A stretch of DNA of 64,000 bases from Flavobacteriales bacterium (lineage in GTDB: Bacteria; Bacteroidota; Bacteroidia; CAIKAF01), in assembly GCA_025451235.1 (NCBI GenBank), contig JANWKT010000013.1:145317-209316 (forward strand), given 5' to 3'. Below, piece after piece: positions 50,484 through 59,989 of the stretch. The translations under genes and the position numbers were made by a program. Within the stretch, counting starts at the first letter, position 1; every line of letters starts with the position of its first letter. The notes under the pieces were generated by a model that searched no databases, was not told the origin of the DNA, and saw only the letters and a program-made list of their open reading frames with translations.

Positions 50484-52877
50484 ATGGAAAGGAAGCACGT
50501 ACCTAGATTTAACCAGGACATAGAATTCCCATTAATTCTTATCATACTCAAAAAAAATATTTTATGGGTATTGGCCATACTGATTATTCTACTGGTACTT
50601 TCTTTTTTATATTTAAGATATACCATACCTCGGTATGATGCTTCTACCGTTATTCAGCTTACAGAAGAGCATTCTCAACTCAATTTTTTCGAGGAAAAGA
50701 AAATGATGGGAGACCAGAATATTGCCCAGGATATAGAATTACTAAGATCCCAGGTTTTTATTCAACGGATCATCGATAGTCTTCCCCTCGAAATTACTTA
50801 TTTTAGGGAAGGACGGATCCTTGACTACGACAATTATAACCTGGCACCATACAATGTCGAGATACTGAACCTATCACCTGAAATTTATGGAGTCCCTATC
50901 TATATAAAATTTTCTTCCCCGAACAGTTATGCATTGAAATATAAGATCGGGAAGGATAAATTCGAATATGACCTGGCCACCAATCTTCCTCAGAAATCCC
51001 AGCATTTCGATATTCAGGTGAGTCTGATCGATACCAATTCTTGTCTAAAAACGACCAATCCATTCTACTTTGTATTCAATAAGCCCTTAGATGTGCTTGC
51101 AATGTTCAAATCGAAACTGAAGATCCAGGTACAAAATGAAGCAGCCCGGACGATCAAGATCTATTTTACGGATGTCAACCCGATCAGAGCAAGTGAGGTG
51201 GCCAATCGAGTCGCAAAAGAATTTGCCAATTTCAATCTTGAAAAGAAGAGAGAAGGGGTGACCAATATTGTCAATTACATCGACAACACACTTGATCATG
51301 TTAAGATCAACCTGGACCAGGCAGATAGTAGTCTGCGAAGTTTTGTTCAGGAACATAATATCCAGGAGAAAAAAGATGAGGACAACCCTATCCAGGATAA
51401 AAATATTGAGTTGGTGAAGCAACTCGAAAATCAGAAGTTTGATTACGAAATACAGTTGCTCGTGTTGAATGATGTGATCAAGAATGTGAACAGGCAGGAC
51501 ATTGATATTTATGAAATGCTTGCGCAGATCTCACAGCTAAAAGCCGATGTATATGTAGTTGGCATGGCGAACAACATTAATATGTTGATCATTAAAAGGG
51601 ATAAATTAAGGGCAAGTCTTACGGAGAAACATCCAGAAGTGATCAAAGCTTCAGAAGATATTGAGATCCAAAGAAAACTTCTTATCAAGTCGCTGGAGAC
51701 CATTAAGATCTCTACCCAAGCTAAAATTGATGAGTTGCAAGGCAATATTAAAAAGATTGAAAGTACTTTTTTAGTGGGCACGGGGAACCTACCTAACCAG
51801 GTAGAGTACATGCAGAGAAAACGATATTATGAGGTAAACCAAACTTATTATGATCTGCTGATCCAGAAAAGAGTGGAGTACGATCTGTTGAGCAAAGGAT
51901 ATACATCCGGCTACCGGGTTTTACAATATTCAATCCCGGCTAAAGATCCGGTGTACCCTAGAAAATTATATGTATTGATTGGTGTTTTTGGAGTATGGTT
52001 GTTAGTTGCAGCGATCGGACTTACGCTTAAATATCTTTCGCATGATACCATCTTGGATGTGGATCATATTACCAAATACTGTAGTGTGCCTGTATTGGGA
52101 ACGGTATCAAAATATAAAAGTGATATTCCAGTATCGCAATTGGTAGTGGATAAGAAACCCAAATCATTGATCGCTGAGTCGTTTAGAAATATCAGGGCCA
52201 ATCTTGATTTCATTTCCAATCGTCCGGAGGCAAAACTCATTGCGGTTACTTCTACCATTTCGGGAGAGGGTAAAACATTTGTATCCATTAACCTTGCCGG
52301 GATCCTGGCCTTTACCGGTAAAAAAGTGATCATCATTGATGCCGACATGAGAAAACCAAAAATTCACGTGGGGTTTAATGTTTCGAATGATAAAGGATTA
52401 AGCAATTTATTGATTGGGAAAAATGAATTGGAGGAAACCATTATGCACAGTACTCTTGAAAACCTTCATTTCATTACTGCTGGCCCCATTCCCCCTAATC
52501 CATCTGAATTATTGTTAAGCCCGGCCATGACCACGCTGATCGAAAAACTTCAGAAATTATATGAATATGTGGTGATCGATAATCCTCCGGTGGGTATAGT
52601 AACGGATGCGATGGCATTATTGAGCAAGGCCGATTATCCTATTTATGTTTTCAGGGCTGGAGTTTCAAGAAAGTATTTTGTAAATAACCTTCAAAAATTG
52701 GTGTTCGACAATAAGATCAAAAATATTTCCATTGTATTGAATGGCATGGATCAGAAGGGCAGCAAATCGTATGGCTATGGTTATGGCAATTACGGGTATA
52801 CATCCAGCGGGTATGGATACTATGATGATGAGATAAAAAAGAAAAAACGTAGAATTTCGTTACGCGGGAAAAAATAA
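50484..52877 (+). CDS. Wzc-like polysaccharide co-polymerase / tyrosine kinase
   Basis: The 797-residue inner-membrane protein starts with a Wzz domain and a transmembrane helix (about 25-47). A long periplasmic coiled-coil region follows, with a GNVR-type stretch, and a second helix at about 500-518. The cytoplasmic BY-kinase domain has Walker A SGEGKTFVSINLA near 592-604, Walker A' IIIDADMRKP near 615 and Walker B VVIDNPPVGIVTDA. The C-terminus has a tyrosine cluster (YGYGYGNYGYTSSGYGYYDD, about 762-782), the usual autophosphorylation site. It governs chain length and export with the OPX protein. Confidence 0.95.
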   Translation: MERKHVPRFNQDIEFPLILIILKKNILWVLAILIILLVLSFLYLRYTIPRYDASTVIQLTEEHSQLNFFEEKKMMGDQNIAQDIELLRSQVFIQRIIDSLPLEITYFREGRILDYDNYNLAPYNVEILNLSPEIYGVPIYIKFSSPNSYALKYKIGKDKFEYDLATNLPQKSQHFDIQVSLIDTNSCLKTTNPFYFVFNKPLDVLAMFKSKLKIQVQNEAARTIKIYFTDVNPIRASEVANRVAKEFANFNLEKKREGVTNIVNYIDNTLDHVKINLDQADSSLRSFVQEHNIQEKKDEDNPIQDKNIELVKQLENQKFDYEIQLLVLNDVIKNVNRQDIDIYEMLAQISQLKADVYVVGMANNINMLIIKRDKLRASLTEKHPEVIKASEDIEIQRKLLIKSLETIKISTQAKIDELQGNIKKIESTFLVGTGNLPNQVEYMQRKRYYEVNQTYYDLLIQKRVEYDLLSKGYTSGYRVLQYSIPAKDPVYPRKLYVLIGVFGVWLLVAAIGLTLKYLSHDTILDVDHITKYCSVPVLGTVSKYKSDIPVSQLVVDKKPKSLIAESFRNIRANLDFISNRPEAKLIAVTSTISGEGKTFVSINLAGILAFTGKKVIIIDADMRKPKIHVGFNVSNDKGLSNLLIGKNELEETIMHSTLENLHFITAGPIPPNPSELLLSPAMTTLIEKLQKLYEYVVIDNPPVGIVTDAMALLSKADYPIYVFRAGVSRKYFVNNLQKLVFDNKIKNISIVLNGMDQKGSKSYGYGYGNYGYTSSGYGYYDDEIKKKKRRISLRGKK

Positions 52878-53419
52878 TGGAGGTTCAAAAAACAGAGATA
52901 GAAGGTTTATTGGTTTTGCAACCAAAGATTTTTGGGGATGATAGGGGACATTTTTTTGAAAGCTACAACATAGATCTTTTTAACAGGATTGGAATTCCTG
53001 ACCAGTTTTTTCAAGACAATGAATCCCTTTCTTCGAAGGACGTGTTGAGGGGATTGCATTTTCAAAAACCACCTTTTGAACAAGGTAAACTGGTAAGGGT
53101 AGCGGCAGGCAGTGTATTGGATGTGGCGGTGGATATAAGAAAGAAGTCGCCTACTTATGGGAAACATTATTCCATTAAATTAAGTGGATCGAATAAAACG
53201 ATGCTTTGGATACCCCCCGGTTTTGCGCATGGTTTTTTGGCATTGGAAGACGGTACCATTTTTTTGTATAAGTGTACCAACGTTTATAATAAAGAATCGG
53301 AAGAATGTATTTTGTGGGATGATCCCTCGTTGAATATTGATTGGGGAGTAAAAAGTCCACTTGTTTCAGTAAAGGATAATATTGGGGAATTATTTAAAGA
53401 TATAAATTCACCTTTTTAA
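52877..53419 (+). CDS. rfbC: dTDP-4-dehydrorhamnose 3,5-epimerase
   Basis: RfbC (RmlC) epimerises dTDP-4-keto-6-deoxyglucose at C3 and C5 in dTDP-rhamnose synthesis. The cupin shows FGDDRGHFFESY (18-29), the active-site VLRGLHFQKPP (55-65), GSVLDVAVDIRKKSPTYGKH and the IPPGFAHGFLALED motif near 112. Length 180 is typical. The ATG overlaps the last base of the Wzc stop codon. No rfbA, rfbB or rfbD lies in the window, so the rest of the pathway must be elsewhere, or the enzyme epimerises a related sugar nucleotide. Confidence 0.93.
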   Translation: MEVQKTEIEGLLVLQPKIFGDDRGHFFESYNIDLFNRIGIPDQFFQDNESLSSKDVLRGLHFQKPPFEQGKLVRVAAGSVLDVAVDIRKKSPTYGKHYSIKLSGSNKTMLWIPPGFAHGFLALEDGTIFLYKCTNVYNKESEECILWDDPSLNIDWGVKSPLVSVKDNIGELFKDINSPF

Positions 53420-53431
53420 ATTTCATAAACT

Positions 53432-54520
53432 TTGGCCGGTTTTTCACAAAATATCAGTTTACTTATCCTGGTAGGATTTTTCATCCTCCAGTTTGTGTTT
53501 GCTTATATTCTGGGAAAGATTTTGCTGAAGTTTGCTACCAATTTGGGGGTTCGTAACCATGGAGATGGTGTAGTGCGTTGGACCGCCAGCACCAAACCAT
53601 CTTTGGGTGGGATTTTATTCTTTTTTTCCTTTTTATTATCCATTGTATTTTATCTGATGATGCTTTCTGAGAATTCACAATTCAATAACCTCGAATTTTT
53701 AGGAGCGGTATTGGTTTGTATGATGGGCTTTGTGATGGGTTTGGCGGATGATGCATATAATACCAAGCCATGGCTTAAGTTTTTTGTGCAGATCTTATGT
53801 GGGGTGGTATCTATATTATGTGGAAACCACATCAATATATTTTCTTATCAACCCATCAATTATTTTTTAACCGTTTTCTGGTTCGTGGGTATCATGAATT
53901 CGCTGAATATGCTCGACAATATGGATGCCATCACATCTTCGGTAGTATCCGTAGCTTGTTTATTTATGCTTGTATTCAATTATTATAGCCATCACTTATT
54001 TGTTTATGATAGCATTCTCATTTTAGGCGTATTAGGAAGTGTTCTGGCATTTTTAAAATATAACTGGCACCCTTCAAAAATGTATATGGGTGATAGCGGA
54101 AGTCAATTCATTGGCGCATTTATGGCGTATTTTGCTTTGAAGGTACTATGGAATGTGGAACTGGAAACCAGTTCAACTGCCACCGATATATTTATGGTGC
54201 TTTTACCGGTGTCTTTCTTTATTATTACCATTTCGGATACAACTACGGTTGCCATCAACCGATTGCTGAGAAGAAGATCTCCATTTATTGGTGGGAAAGA
54301 TCATACTACCCATCATTTGGTATATGCCGGGTTTACCCAACGTTTGGTAGCCGTTACATATATTTTGGTTTCGGCCATTAGTGCCACCGGGGGCTTTTTT
54401 ATTTTTTACTTCGAATTATATACGAATAAACTGGTTTTAGGAATATTTGCGGGTATATTGTTTTTAATATTTGTTTCGTTATTCATAGTAACAAAAAAAT
54501 TCAAGAATGACACAGAGTAA
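53432..54520 (+). CDS. WecA/TagO-like undecaprenyl-phosphate sugar-1-P transferase
   Basis: The 362-residue polytopic protein belongs to the MraY/WecA superfamily, which moves a GlcNAc-1-P-type group to undecaprenyl phosphate. STKPSLGGILFF (about 52-63), GLADDAYNTKPWLKF (Asp pair near 106), NSLNMLDNMDAIT near 160, MYMGDSGSQFIGA near 215 and the loop motif GGKDHTTHHL near 288 are present. The His-containing last motif is the WecA-type one, not the HHH of MraY. The start is TTG, with no suitable ATG. It probably makes the first lipid-linked sugar of the polysaccharide. It overlaps the next gene by 14 bases. Confidence 0.92.
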   Translation: MAGFSQNISLLILVGFFILQFVFAYILGKILLKFATNLGVRNHGDGVVRWTASTKPSLGGILFFFSFLLSIVFYLMMLSENSQFNNLEFLGAVLVCMMGFVMGLADDAYNTKPWLKFFVQILCGVVSILCGNHINIFSYQPINYFLTVFWFVGIMNSLNMLDNMDAITSSVVSVACLFMLVFNYYSHHLFVYDSILILGVLGSVLAFLKYNWHPSKMYMGDSGSQFIGAFMAYFALKVLWNVELETSSTATDIFMVLLPVSFFIITISDTTTVAINRLLRRRSPFIGGKDHTTHHLVYAGFTQRLVAVTYILVSAISATGGFFIFYFELYTNKLVLGIFAGILFLIFVSLFIVTKKFKNDTE

Positions 54521-55466
54521 GCAAAAGAACATATTGATCATGGTGGTGGCTTTTTTTGTAACCATACTGTTATTGCAATCTTATTTTATTTACAACTTGT
54601 ATGACGGGAAAGGGAATACAAAAACATCCTCTACAGATACTACCAATGCAGGAGTAGTGGATGATAAGAATGAATTGCGAAAAATTACCCTGGCTCCTCT
54701 ACCTCCCAAAATGGATTTTTGTGGAGAAGAAGTTCCATTGAATGATCCCGAAGTTTTTGAAAGGATGGAATTTGAATGGATAGCAGCGCAAAACAGAACC
54801 ACAGCCAATTGGATCATTTTAAAAAGATCAACACGTTATTTCCCTATCATCGAACCTATATTAAAGAAAAATGGTATACCTGATGATTTTAAATACCTGG
54901 CGGTTGCTGAAAGTAATTTGGCCAACGTAATTTCTCCTTCTTACGCGGAAGGCTTCTGGCAATTTTTGCAGGAAACCGGGTCTGCTTTCGGACTTGAAAT
55001 AAGCAAGACCGTAGATGAGAGATATGATGTGGCCAAGGCTACAGAAGCTGCCTGTAAATACCTCAAAGCAGCCCATGGTATGTTTGAAAACTGGACCTTG
55101 GCAGCGGCCTCTTATAATATGGGGCAAGGTGGACTGGCCGATGAAATGGAAGTACAGCAGCAAAATGATTATTATAAGCTCCGCTTAAATCCAGAAACAT
55201 CCAAATATTTATTTAGGATCATTACCTGGAAATATATTATTGGAAATCCTTCATCCATAGGTATGGTATGGAAACCCGAAATGGGACAAAAAATGCCTGC
55301 CACCAAAACTGTAAAAGTTTCCAGTACGATCAATGACCTTGTTCAATGGAGCATTCAGCAAGGAACTGACTATAGGATGGTGAAATACCTGAATCCATGG
55401 ATAAGAGGTGGAAAGTTGGAAGTAAGGGCTGGTAAAACCTTTGATGTATTGCTCCCAGCAAAATAA
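54507..55466 (+). CDS. Lytic transglycosylase (MltD-like, SLT domain)
   Basis: The 319-residue protein has a membrane anchor (about 9-31), a low-complexity linker and an SLT domain (about 100-240). The catalytic Glu lies in YLAVAESNLAN (about 135), followed by SPSYAEGFWQFLQETGSAFGL and the AAASYNMGQGGL motif. A LysM-like remnant may cover the last 55 residues (KTVKVSSTINDLVQWSIQQG...). It cleaves the glycan strand of peptidoglycan and could open a path for the polysaccharide export machine. Overlap with the preceding gene supports co-translation. Confidence 0.9.
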   Translation: MTQSKQKNILIMVVAFFVTILLLQSYFIYNLYDGKGNTKTSSTDTTNAGVVDDKNELRKITLAPLPPKMDFCGEEVPLNDPEVFERMEFEWIAAQNRTTANWIILKRSTRYFPIIEPILKKNGIPDDFKYLAVAESNLANVISPSYAEGFWQFLQETGSAFGLEISKTVDERYDVAKATEAACKYLKAAHGMFENWTLAAASYNMGQGGLADEMEVQQQNDYYKLRLNPETSKYLFRIITWKYIIGNPSSIGMVWKPEMGQKMPATKTVKVSSTINDLVQWSIQQGTDYRMVKYLNPWIRGGKLEVRAGKTFDVLLPAK

Positions 55467-55469
55467 AAC

Positions 55470-55506
55470 AATTTGAAATTGATTTAAATACTCAATTTTT
55501 CAAATT
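55470..55506. repeat. Small inverted repeat between convergent genes
   Basis: AATTTGAAATTGA (55470-55482) pairs with TCAATTTTTCAAATT (55492-55506), apart from a two-base difference in the A-tract. It is made of the same ATTTGAAA word as the 46427-46524 repeat, and ends at the stop codon of the next gene. It may serve as a terminator. Confidence 0.6.
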
Positions 55507-57910
55507 ACCGTCCTCCACCCACTCTGTCGAAGAGTGCATCTTTGTCTTTTTGATTATCTTCTTTGATCCTTCTGCCGAATTTAAAGCTGGCTGAAAAAGT
55601 AAGGCGACGGCTATCCCATCTGAACGTGCTGTTCACGGTTTGTCCATCTTCGGTGGTGGTAGTACTCCGGAACGGTGTAGTGAGGAAAAGATCGGTGGCA
55701 CCTATCTTCAATGTAAGCTGTTCTTTGAAAAACTTTTTGGAAACTCCAATACCTACTTCTCCCATTGGTTGAGTAACCGATTGACCGTAGGGTTGCTGGG
55801 TCATTGCGTAGCCATTGAGTTCAATCGTGAATTTAGCAGGTAAAGTAAATTCCACATAGGCACTGAACATTCCATACCATCCCTGACGGTTGATATTTAG
55901 ATTTGTGTCGACTACGCTGTTGTATATAGCGCTTCCATTCAGCATGAAGTAGCACCATTTACCTATAGGCATCATCCATGTTCCACCTGCGGTATAATTA
56001 TGTGTTTCGCCTAAGTTGGTATTTGTATAGATCAATCGCTGTGAATTGAGTGAATCTATTCGGAAAATATCCGTTAAGTTATTATTGATCTGTGTATAGG
56101 AGGTGGTAATGGTGAATGCCTGAAACATGGTATAGTTCAACTCAATATTATTGGAGAACATCGGCAGCAAATTTGGATTTCCCTGATAACTGCTATAGTT
56201 ATCCATGGTATAAATAAATGGATTTAACTCGTTGTATTCCGGACGATCAATCCGGCGGCTATACATAAAATTAATGGAGTGATTATCGCTTGGATTCCAG
56301 GCAATACCCGCAGAAGGGAATAAACTGAAATAATTCTGACGGTTCACCTGTCCGGTGGTTACCTGCCTGCCGGTTGTGTTGGTATGCTCACCTCTCAATC
56401 CTGCGGAAAAAGACCATTTTTTTACATTGTATTTCAACGAAAGATAAATGGCGTTGATGTTCTCCTCATAAATGAAATGATTACTCATGGAAGGAATGGG
56501 GATCTCATTGTTACCTGTATCCCAGGTTCTGTATTGAACATTGGCTTCATTGGTAACATAACTTGATTTGATACCTGTTTCCAGTTTTAATTTTTTGAAT
56601 ACATGCGGATTTTCATAATCCAATTTCCCTGACACAAGATATAGAGCCGGCGCCTGCTGGTAATTCATATCAGGAGAACTTCGGAACTCCTGGCCCCATT
56701 GGTCATAAAAATAATACTGGTAATTTCCTTTTACAAATTCAAGATAGGTGCCTCCATCCGCGTTGATGCTGAATTTTTGTCCCAATGAATCGATTTTCCA
56801 CTGCGTATTTAAATTGAAGGTAACGCTATAGTTGGTCCATGCTGTGCTATCCAAAACAGCCTGTGTTGAATCAACTGTCCCTGAAGTTAAATTGGTGAAA
56901 GTAGAGCGTGTACGTCCTTTCCAATTGGCATGACCTGCATTGAAAGTAATTCCGGTTCCCAATATCCATTTTTTACTGATATCGTAATCGATATTAAATT
57001 TCACGTTATGACTATTTTCAATAGGCTGTCCTTTATATATCTGGGCATAACCTGTACTATCGAGAATACGTTCTGAACTGGGTTGGATAATCCCATGCCA
57101 ATGGGTAAAAGAATAACTTCCGAAAATATTCCATTTACCTTTTCCATAGTTGAAGCTAAAGCTTCCGCCCCCCTTGGGATAGATACCTTGAATATACCAT
57201 CCTTCTAGATTTCCATTGAAGCCCAAGGCAATTTTTTTAATGAGGGTGATATTGATGATACCGGCATTTCCTTCGGCATCATAATTAGCTCCCGGTTGGG
57301 TAATTACTTCGATCTTGCTAATGTTTGTGGCTACCAATGTTTTTAGAAAATTTTTGAGCAGGGTTCCACTTAAATAGGTTGGACGTCCATCAATGTAAAC
57401 ATTCACTCCACTCTTTCCTTTGATGGAAATATTTCCATCATTATCAACAAATACCCCGGGCATTCTTCTTAACATATCCAACGCGTTATTACCGGCGGTT
57501 AAAGTGGAGTTTTCGAGGATCATGATCACTTTACCAGGTTCAAATTCAATTTTATTGGTCTTTACATCCAGTGTAAACTCATTTAGTGTTTTAGTGGATT
57601 GGGTCATTACAATTCGGATCGTATCCTTGTGATCGGTATTGATCACTGCACTGGAGGTATCAATGTAACCAACTACAGTGGCTTTCACAAAATAAGAAGG
57701 ATAGGCAACATGGGTAAATTCAAATCTTCCATTGGCATCAGTGGCGGTTCCCACATATTGGTTGGAATCAGCAACATTGGTAAGAAGTATGGCAACAAAC
57801 TCTAAGGGCTTCCCTTCGGTATCCGTTACCACACCATGGCAGGTATGTTGAGAATAGACTTTTACAAAAAGCGAAAGAATGAAAATGAGGAGTAGTGGTT
57901 TTTTACTCAT
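55505..57910 (-). CDS. TonB-dependent / outer-membrane beta-barrel family protein
   Basis: The 801-residue protein has a signal peptide (MSKKPLLLIFILSLFVKVYSQ) and a CarboxypepD_reg-like domain (about 22-100: TCHGVVTDTEGKPLEFVAILL). A plug-like domain follows (about 120-225: DMLRRMPGVFVDNDGNISIKGKSGVNVYIDG), then the OMP_b-brl_3 type barrel (to about 780). It ends RIKEDNQKDKDALFDRVGGGR rather than with an aromatic residue, as some members of this family do. Ligand unknown. I chose ATG 57910; the longer frame to 57955 puts 15 non-signal residues in front. Confidence 0.9.
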   Translation of the reverse strand: MSKKPLLLIFILSLFVKVYSQHTCHGVVTDTEGKPLEFVAILLTNVADSNQYVGTATDANGRFEFTHVAYPSYFVKATVVGYIDTSSAVINTDHKDTIRIVMTQSTKTLNEFTLDVKTNKIEFEPGKVIMILENSTLTAGNNALDMLRRMPGVFVDNDGNISIKGKSGVNVYIDGRPTYLSGTLLKNFLKTLVATNISKIEVITQPGANYDAEGNAGIINITLIKKIALGFNGNLEGWYIQGIYPKGGGSFSFNYGKGKWNIFGSYSFTHWHGIIQPSSERILDSTGYAQIYKGQPIENSHNVKFNIDYDISKKWILGTGITFNAGHANWKGRTRSTFTNLTSGTVDSTQAVLDSTAWTNYSVTFNLNTQWKIDSLGQKFSINADGGTYLEFVKGNYQYYFYDQWGQEFRSSPDMNYQQAPALYLVSGKLDYENPHVFKKLKLETGIKSSYVTNEANVQYRTWDTGNNEIPIPSMSNHFIYEENINAIYLSLKYNVKKWSFSAGLRGEHTNTTGRQVTTGQVNRQNYFSLFPSAGIAWNPSDNHSINFMYSRRIDRPEYNELNPFIYTMDNYSSYQGNPNLLPMFSNNIELNYTMFQAFTITTSYTQINNNLTDIFRIDSLNSQRLIYTNTNLGETHNYTAGGTWMMPIGKWCYFMLNGSAIYNSVVDTNLNINRQGWYGMFSAYVEFTLPAKFTIELNGYAMTQQPYGQSVTQPMGEVGIGVSKKFFKEQLTLKIGATDLFLTTPFRSTTTTEDGQTVNSTFRWDSRRLTFSASFKFGRRIKEDNQKDKDALFDRVGGGR

Positions 57911-57943
57911 ATAGTGATTTTTTTTAAATGTATTCGTGAACTC

Positions 57944-57964
57944 ACCTGACGGCAAGCGTCAGGT
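57944..57964. repeat. Hairpin upstream of the beta-barrel gene
   Basis: ACCTGACG (57944-57951) pairs with CGTCAGGT (57957-57964) around a 5-base loop. It lies 34 bases before the start codon and may be a leader structure or a short interspersed palindrome. The remainder of the gap to 58097 shows nothing I can name. Confidence 0.45.
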
Positions 57965-58097
57965 TCGGTTCATAGCATCATCTTGTACCACAAAACTAGG
58001 TGTATGGATGAAAACTTGGCTATCCCCCAAGAGTTATTTAAATATTTTTCACTGTTTTTGTATATAATTTAAAAACCTCAGGCCTTCATGAAAAGAA

Positions 58098-59387
58098 CTA
58101 TTCTTCTCTTCTCTTGGGTTTAATGATGAGCCTAAGAGATTGGTCGTACGAAATATAATTCCATACCCAGTTAATGAATACAAATAACCGGTTCTTTACA
58201 CCTACGATCGACATGAGGTGAACTACCATCCATACCAACCAGGCAAAAAATCCTTGGAACTTGTAAAAGGGGAGTTCTACCACCGCCAGGTTTCTTCCAA
58301 CTGTAGCCATCGACCCCAAATCTTTATAAGCAAAGGATTTCATATGTATTTTCATATGAGCCCGTTTGAGATTGTCAGCCAATAATACTCCCTGTTGCAT
58401 GGCAGGTTGAGCTACTTGCGGATGACCGTCGGGAAATTTTTCATCCGAAAACATGATACAAACATCTCCTAAGGAGAATATATTCCTGGTTCCTTGCACC
58501 TTGTTATGTTCATCTACGAGTATCCTTCCTGACTTATGAATGCTTTCGGCCGGAAGACCTTCAATAACGGCGGCTTTTACTCCAGCGGCCCATATAAGGG
58601 TTTTGGCACGAATGGTTTTTCCATCCGCCAACGTAAGGATATTTCCATCATAGGCCGATACCCTCGTATTAACTAATACTTTTACGCCTAAACGTTCCAG
58701 AAATTTTTTAGCATGGATCGAGGAGGTTTCACTCATAGTACCCAATACTTCCGGACCTGCTTCTACTAATGTGATGGTCATTAAATTAAAATCCAACTCA
58801 GGGTAATCCTTGGGTAAAACAGTTTTTTTCATATCCGCCAACGTCCCGGATACTTCCACACCTGTGGCCCCTCCACCTACCACCACAATATTGAGTAATT
58901 CTTTTTTTAATTCCTCGTCTTTGGTAACTAAGGCATGCTCAAAATTGCCTAGCACTTCATTTCTTATATAGAGTGCCTCTGCCACCGTTTTCATCGATAA
59001 AGAATGCTTTTTGATCTGCTGATTACCATAATAATTGGTATCAGCCCCTGTGGCGATCACCAAAAAATCGTAATTCACCCTGCCAATATTGGTGAGCACA
59101 TAATTTTCTTGTTCAACTATTTTTTCCACTTCACAAACACGGATATGCGTATCTTTCTTCTTTTGAAAGATCTTTCTAAGCGGAAAAGAAATGGCCGATG
59201 GTTCCAGACCGGCTGTTGCCACCTGGTAGAATAAGGGTTGGAACTGGTGATAATTGTTCTTATCCAACAGAACCACCTGGTAGATCTTTTTATCAAGTCT
59301 TTTTGCCATGGAAAGTCCTGCAAATCCAATTCCGATAATCACCACTCTTTTTTTGGTTGTTTCGGGAATATTGGCGAATGTGATCAT
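58098..59387 (-). CDS. ndh: NADH dehydrogenase type II (NDH-2)
   Basis: The 429-residue flavoprotein oxidises NADH and reduces quinone without pumping protons. The FAD motif VVIIGIGFAGLSMAKRL spans 15-31. KNNYHQFQPLFYQVATAGLEP (about 43-63) is the NDH-2 signature, VVVGGGATGVEVSGTLA near 165 is the NADH motif, and SLGDVC near 305 binds flavin. The hydrophobic C-terminus (FFAWLVWMVVHLMSIVGVKN) fits membrane attachment. Catalytic gene identity within the NDH-2/sulfide:quinone group is inferred from the HxFxPLxYQVATAGL motif. Confidence 0.9.
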   Translation of the reverse strand: MITFANIPETTKKRVVIIGIGFAGLSMAKRLDKKIYQVVLLDKNNYHQFQPLFYQVATAGLEPSAISFPLRKIFQKKKDTHIRVCEVEKIVEQENYVLTNIGRVNYDFLVIATGADTNYYGNQQIKKHSLSMKTVAEALYIRNEVLGNFEHALVTKDEELKKELLNIVVVGGGATGVEVSGTLADMKKTVLPKDYPELDFNLMTITLVEAGPEVLGTMSETSSIHAKKFLERLGVKVLVNTRVSAYDGNILTLADGKTIRAKTLIWAAGVKAAVIEGLPAESIHKSGRILVDEHNKVQGTRNIFSLGDVCIMFSDEKFPDGHPQVAQPAMQQGVLLADNLKRAHMKIHMKSFAYKDLGSMATVGRNLAVVELPFYKFQGFFAWLVWMVVHLMSIVGVKNRLFVFINWVWNYISYDQSLRLIIKPKRREE

Positions 59388-59445
59388 GTGTTTGTTTTTG
59401 TAAAAGTAAGGGTGTAAAATAATGGATACGAATATTTAACCCAAA

Positions 59446-59886
59446 TTAAGTTTTTGTTTCGTCCTCATTGAACCACAATTTTCCGGTGCGATATACCATG
59501 CCTTTAAACAATGCTATCTTATTTCCATCCTGGTTGGTAATGCTAATATGGTATAAACCGATCCGGTTGGTGATCCGAATTTCCTCTGTTGTTGCCGTTA
59601 AAAGGTCCCCTTCTTTGGCCGGCTCGAAATAGTTAATGGAATTATCAATAGATAAACTTTGAATGCCATGTGAATTGGAAGCAAAGGCCAGAGCGCTATC
59701 TGCCAATGAAAAGGTAACTCCTCCATGAATGATCCCAAATCCATTCAACATGTTCTTTCTTACCTTCATTTGTAAGGTACTTGAACCTTCCGACTCCTGG
59801 ATCCTTTCAATCCCCAGCCAAATACTAAAGGGGTCATTGTTGTACATTTTATCTACCACCCTGGTTGCTAAGGATTTGTTGCTCAT
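59446..59886 (-). CDS. PaaI-like hotdog thioesterase
   Basis: The 146-residue protein is a single hotdog domain with the PaaI pattern. NGFGIIHGGVTFSLADSALAFASNSHG (about 47-73) holds the HGG and the Asp nucleophile or activator region, followed by SIDNSINYFEPAKEGDLLTATTEE. Length is typical. PaaI removes CoA from stalled intermediates of phenylacetate breakdown. The nearby 3-hydroxyacyl-CoA dehydrogenase and enoyl-CoA hydratase support that role, although a generic acyl-CoA thioesterase is equally possible. The frame opens with TTG at 59907; I chose ATG 59886. Confidence 0.88.
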   Translation of the reverse strand: MSNKSLATRVVDKMYNNDPFSIWLGIERIQESEGSSTLQMKVRKNMLNGFGIIHGGVTFSLADSALAFASNSHGIQSLSIDNSINYFEPAKEGDLLTATTEEIRITNRIGLYHISITNQDGNKIALFKGMVYRTGKLWFNEDETKT

Positions 59887-59965
59887 TGGCTTGTATTTAT
59901 AGTTCAATCAAATGTAGTAAAATAAAATTATGGCCTGTACTGCAACGATTTAGCCATTCGTATGC

Positions 59966-59973
59966 TATATTTG
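59966..59973 (+). promoter_or_regulatory. Probable -7 box of the PNGase F-like gene
   Basis: TATATTTG matches TAnnTTTG exactly and lies 16 bases before the ATG at 59990. The -33 region has no clear TTG at 19 bases. Confidence 0.5.
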
Positions 59974-59989
59974 TGGAAGATTCATAATT

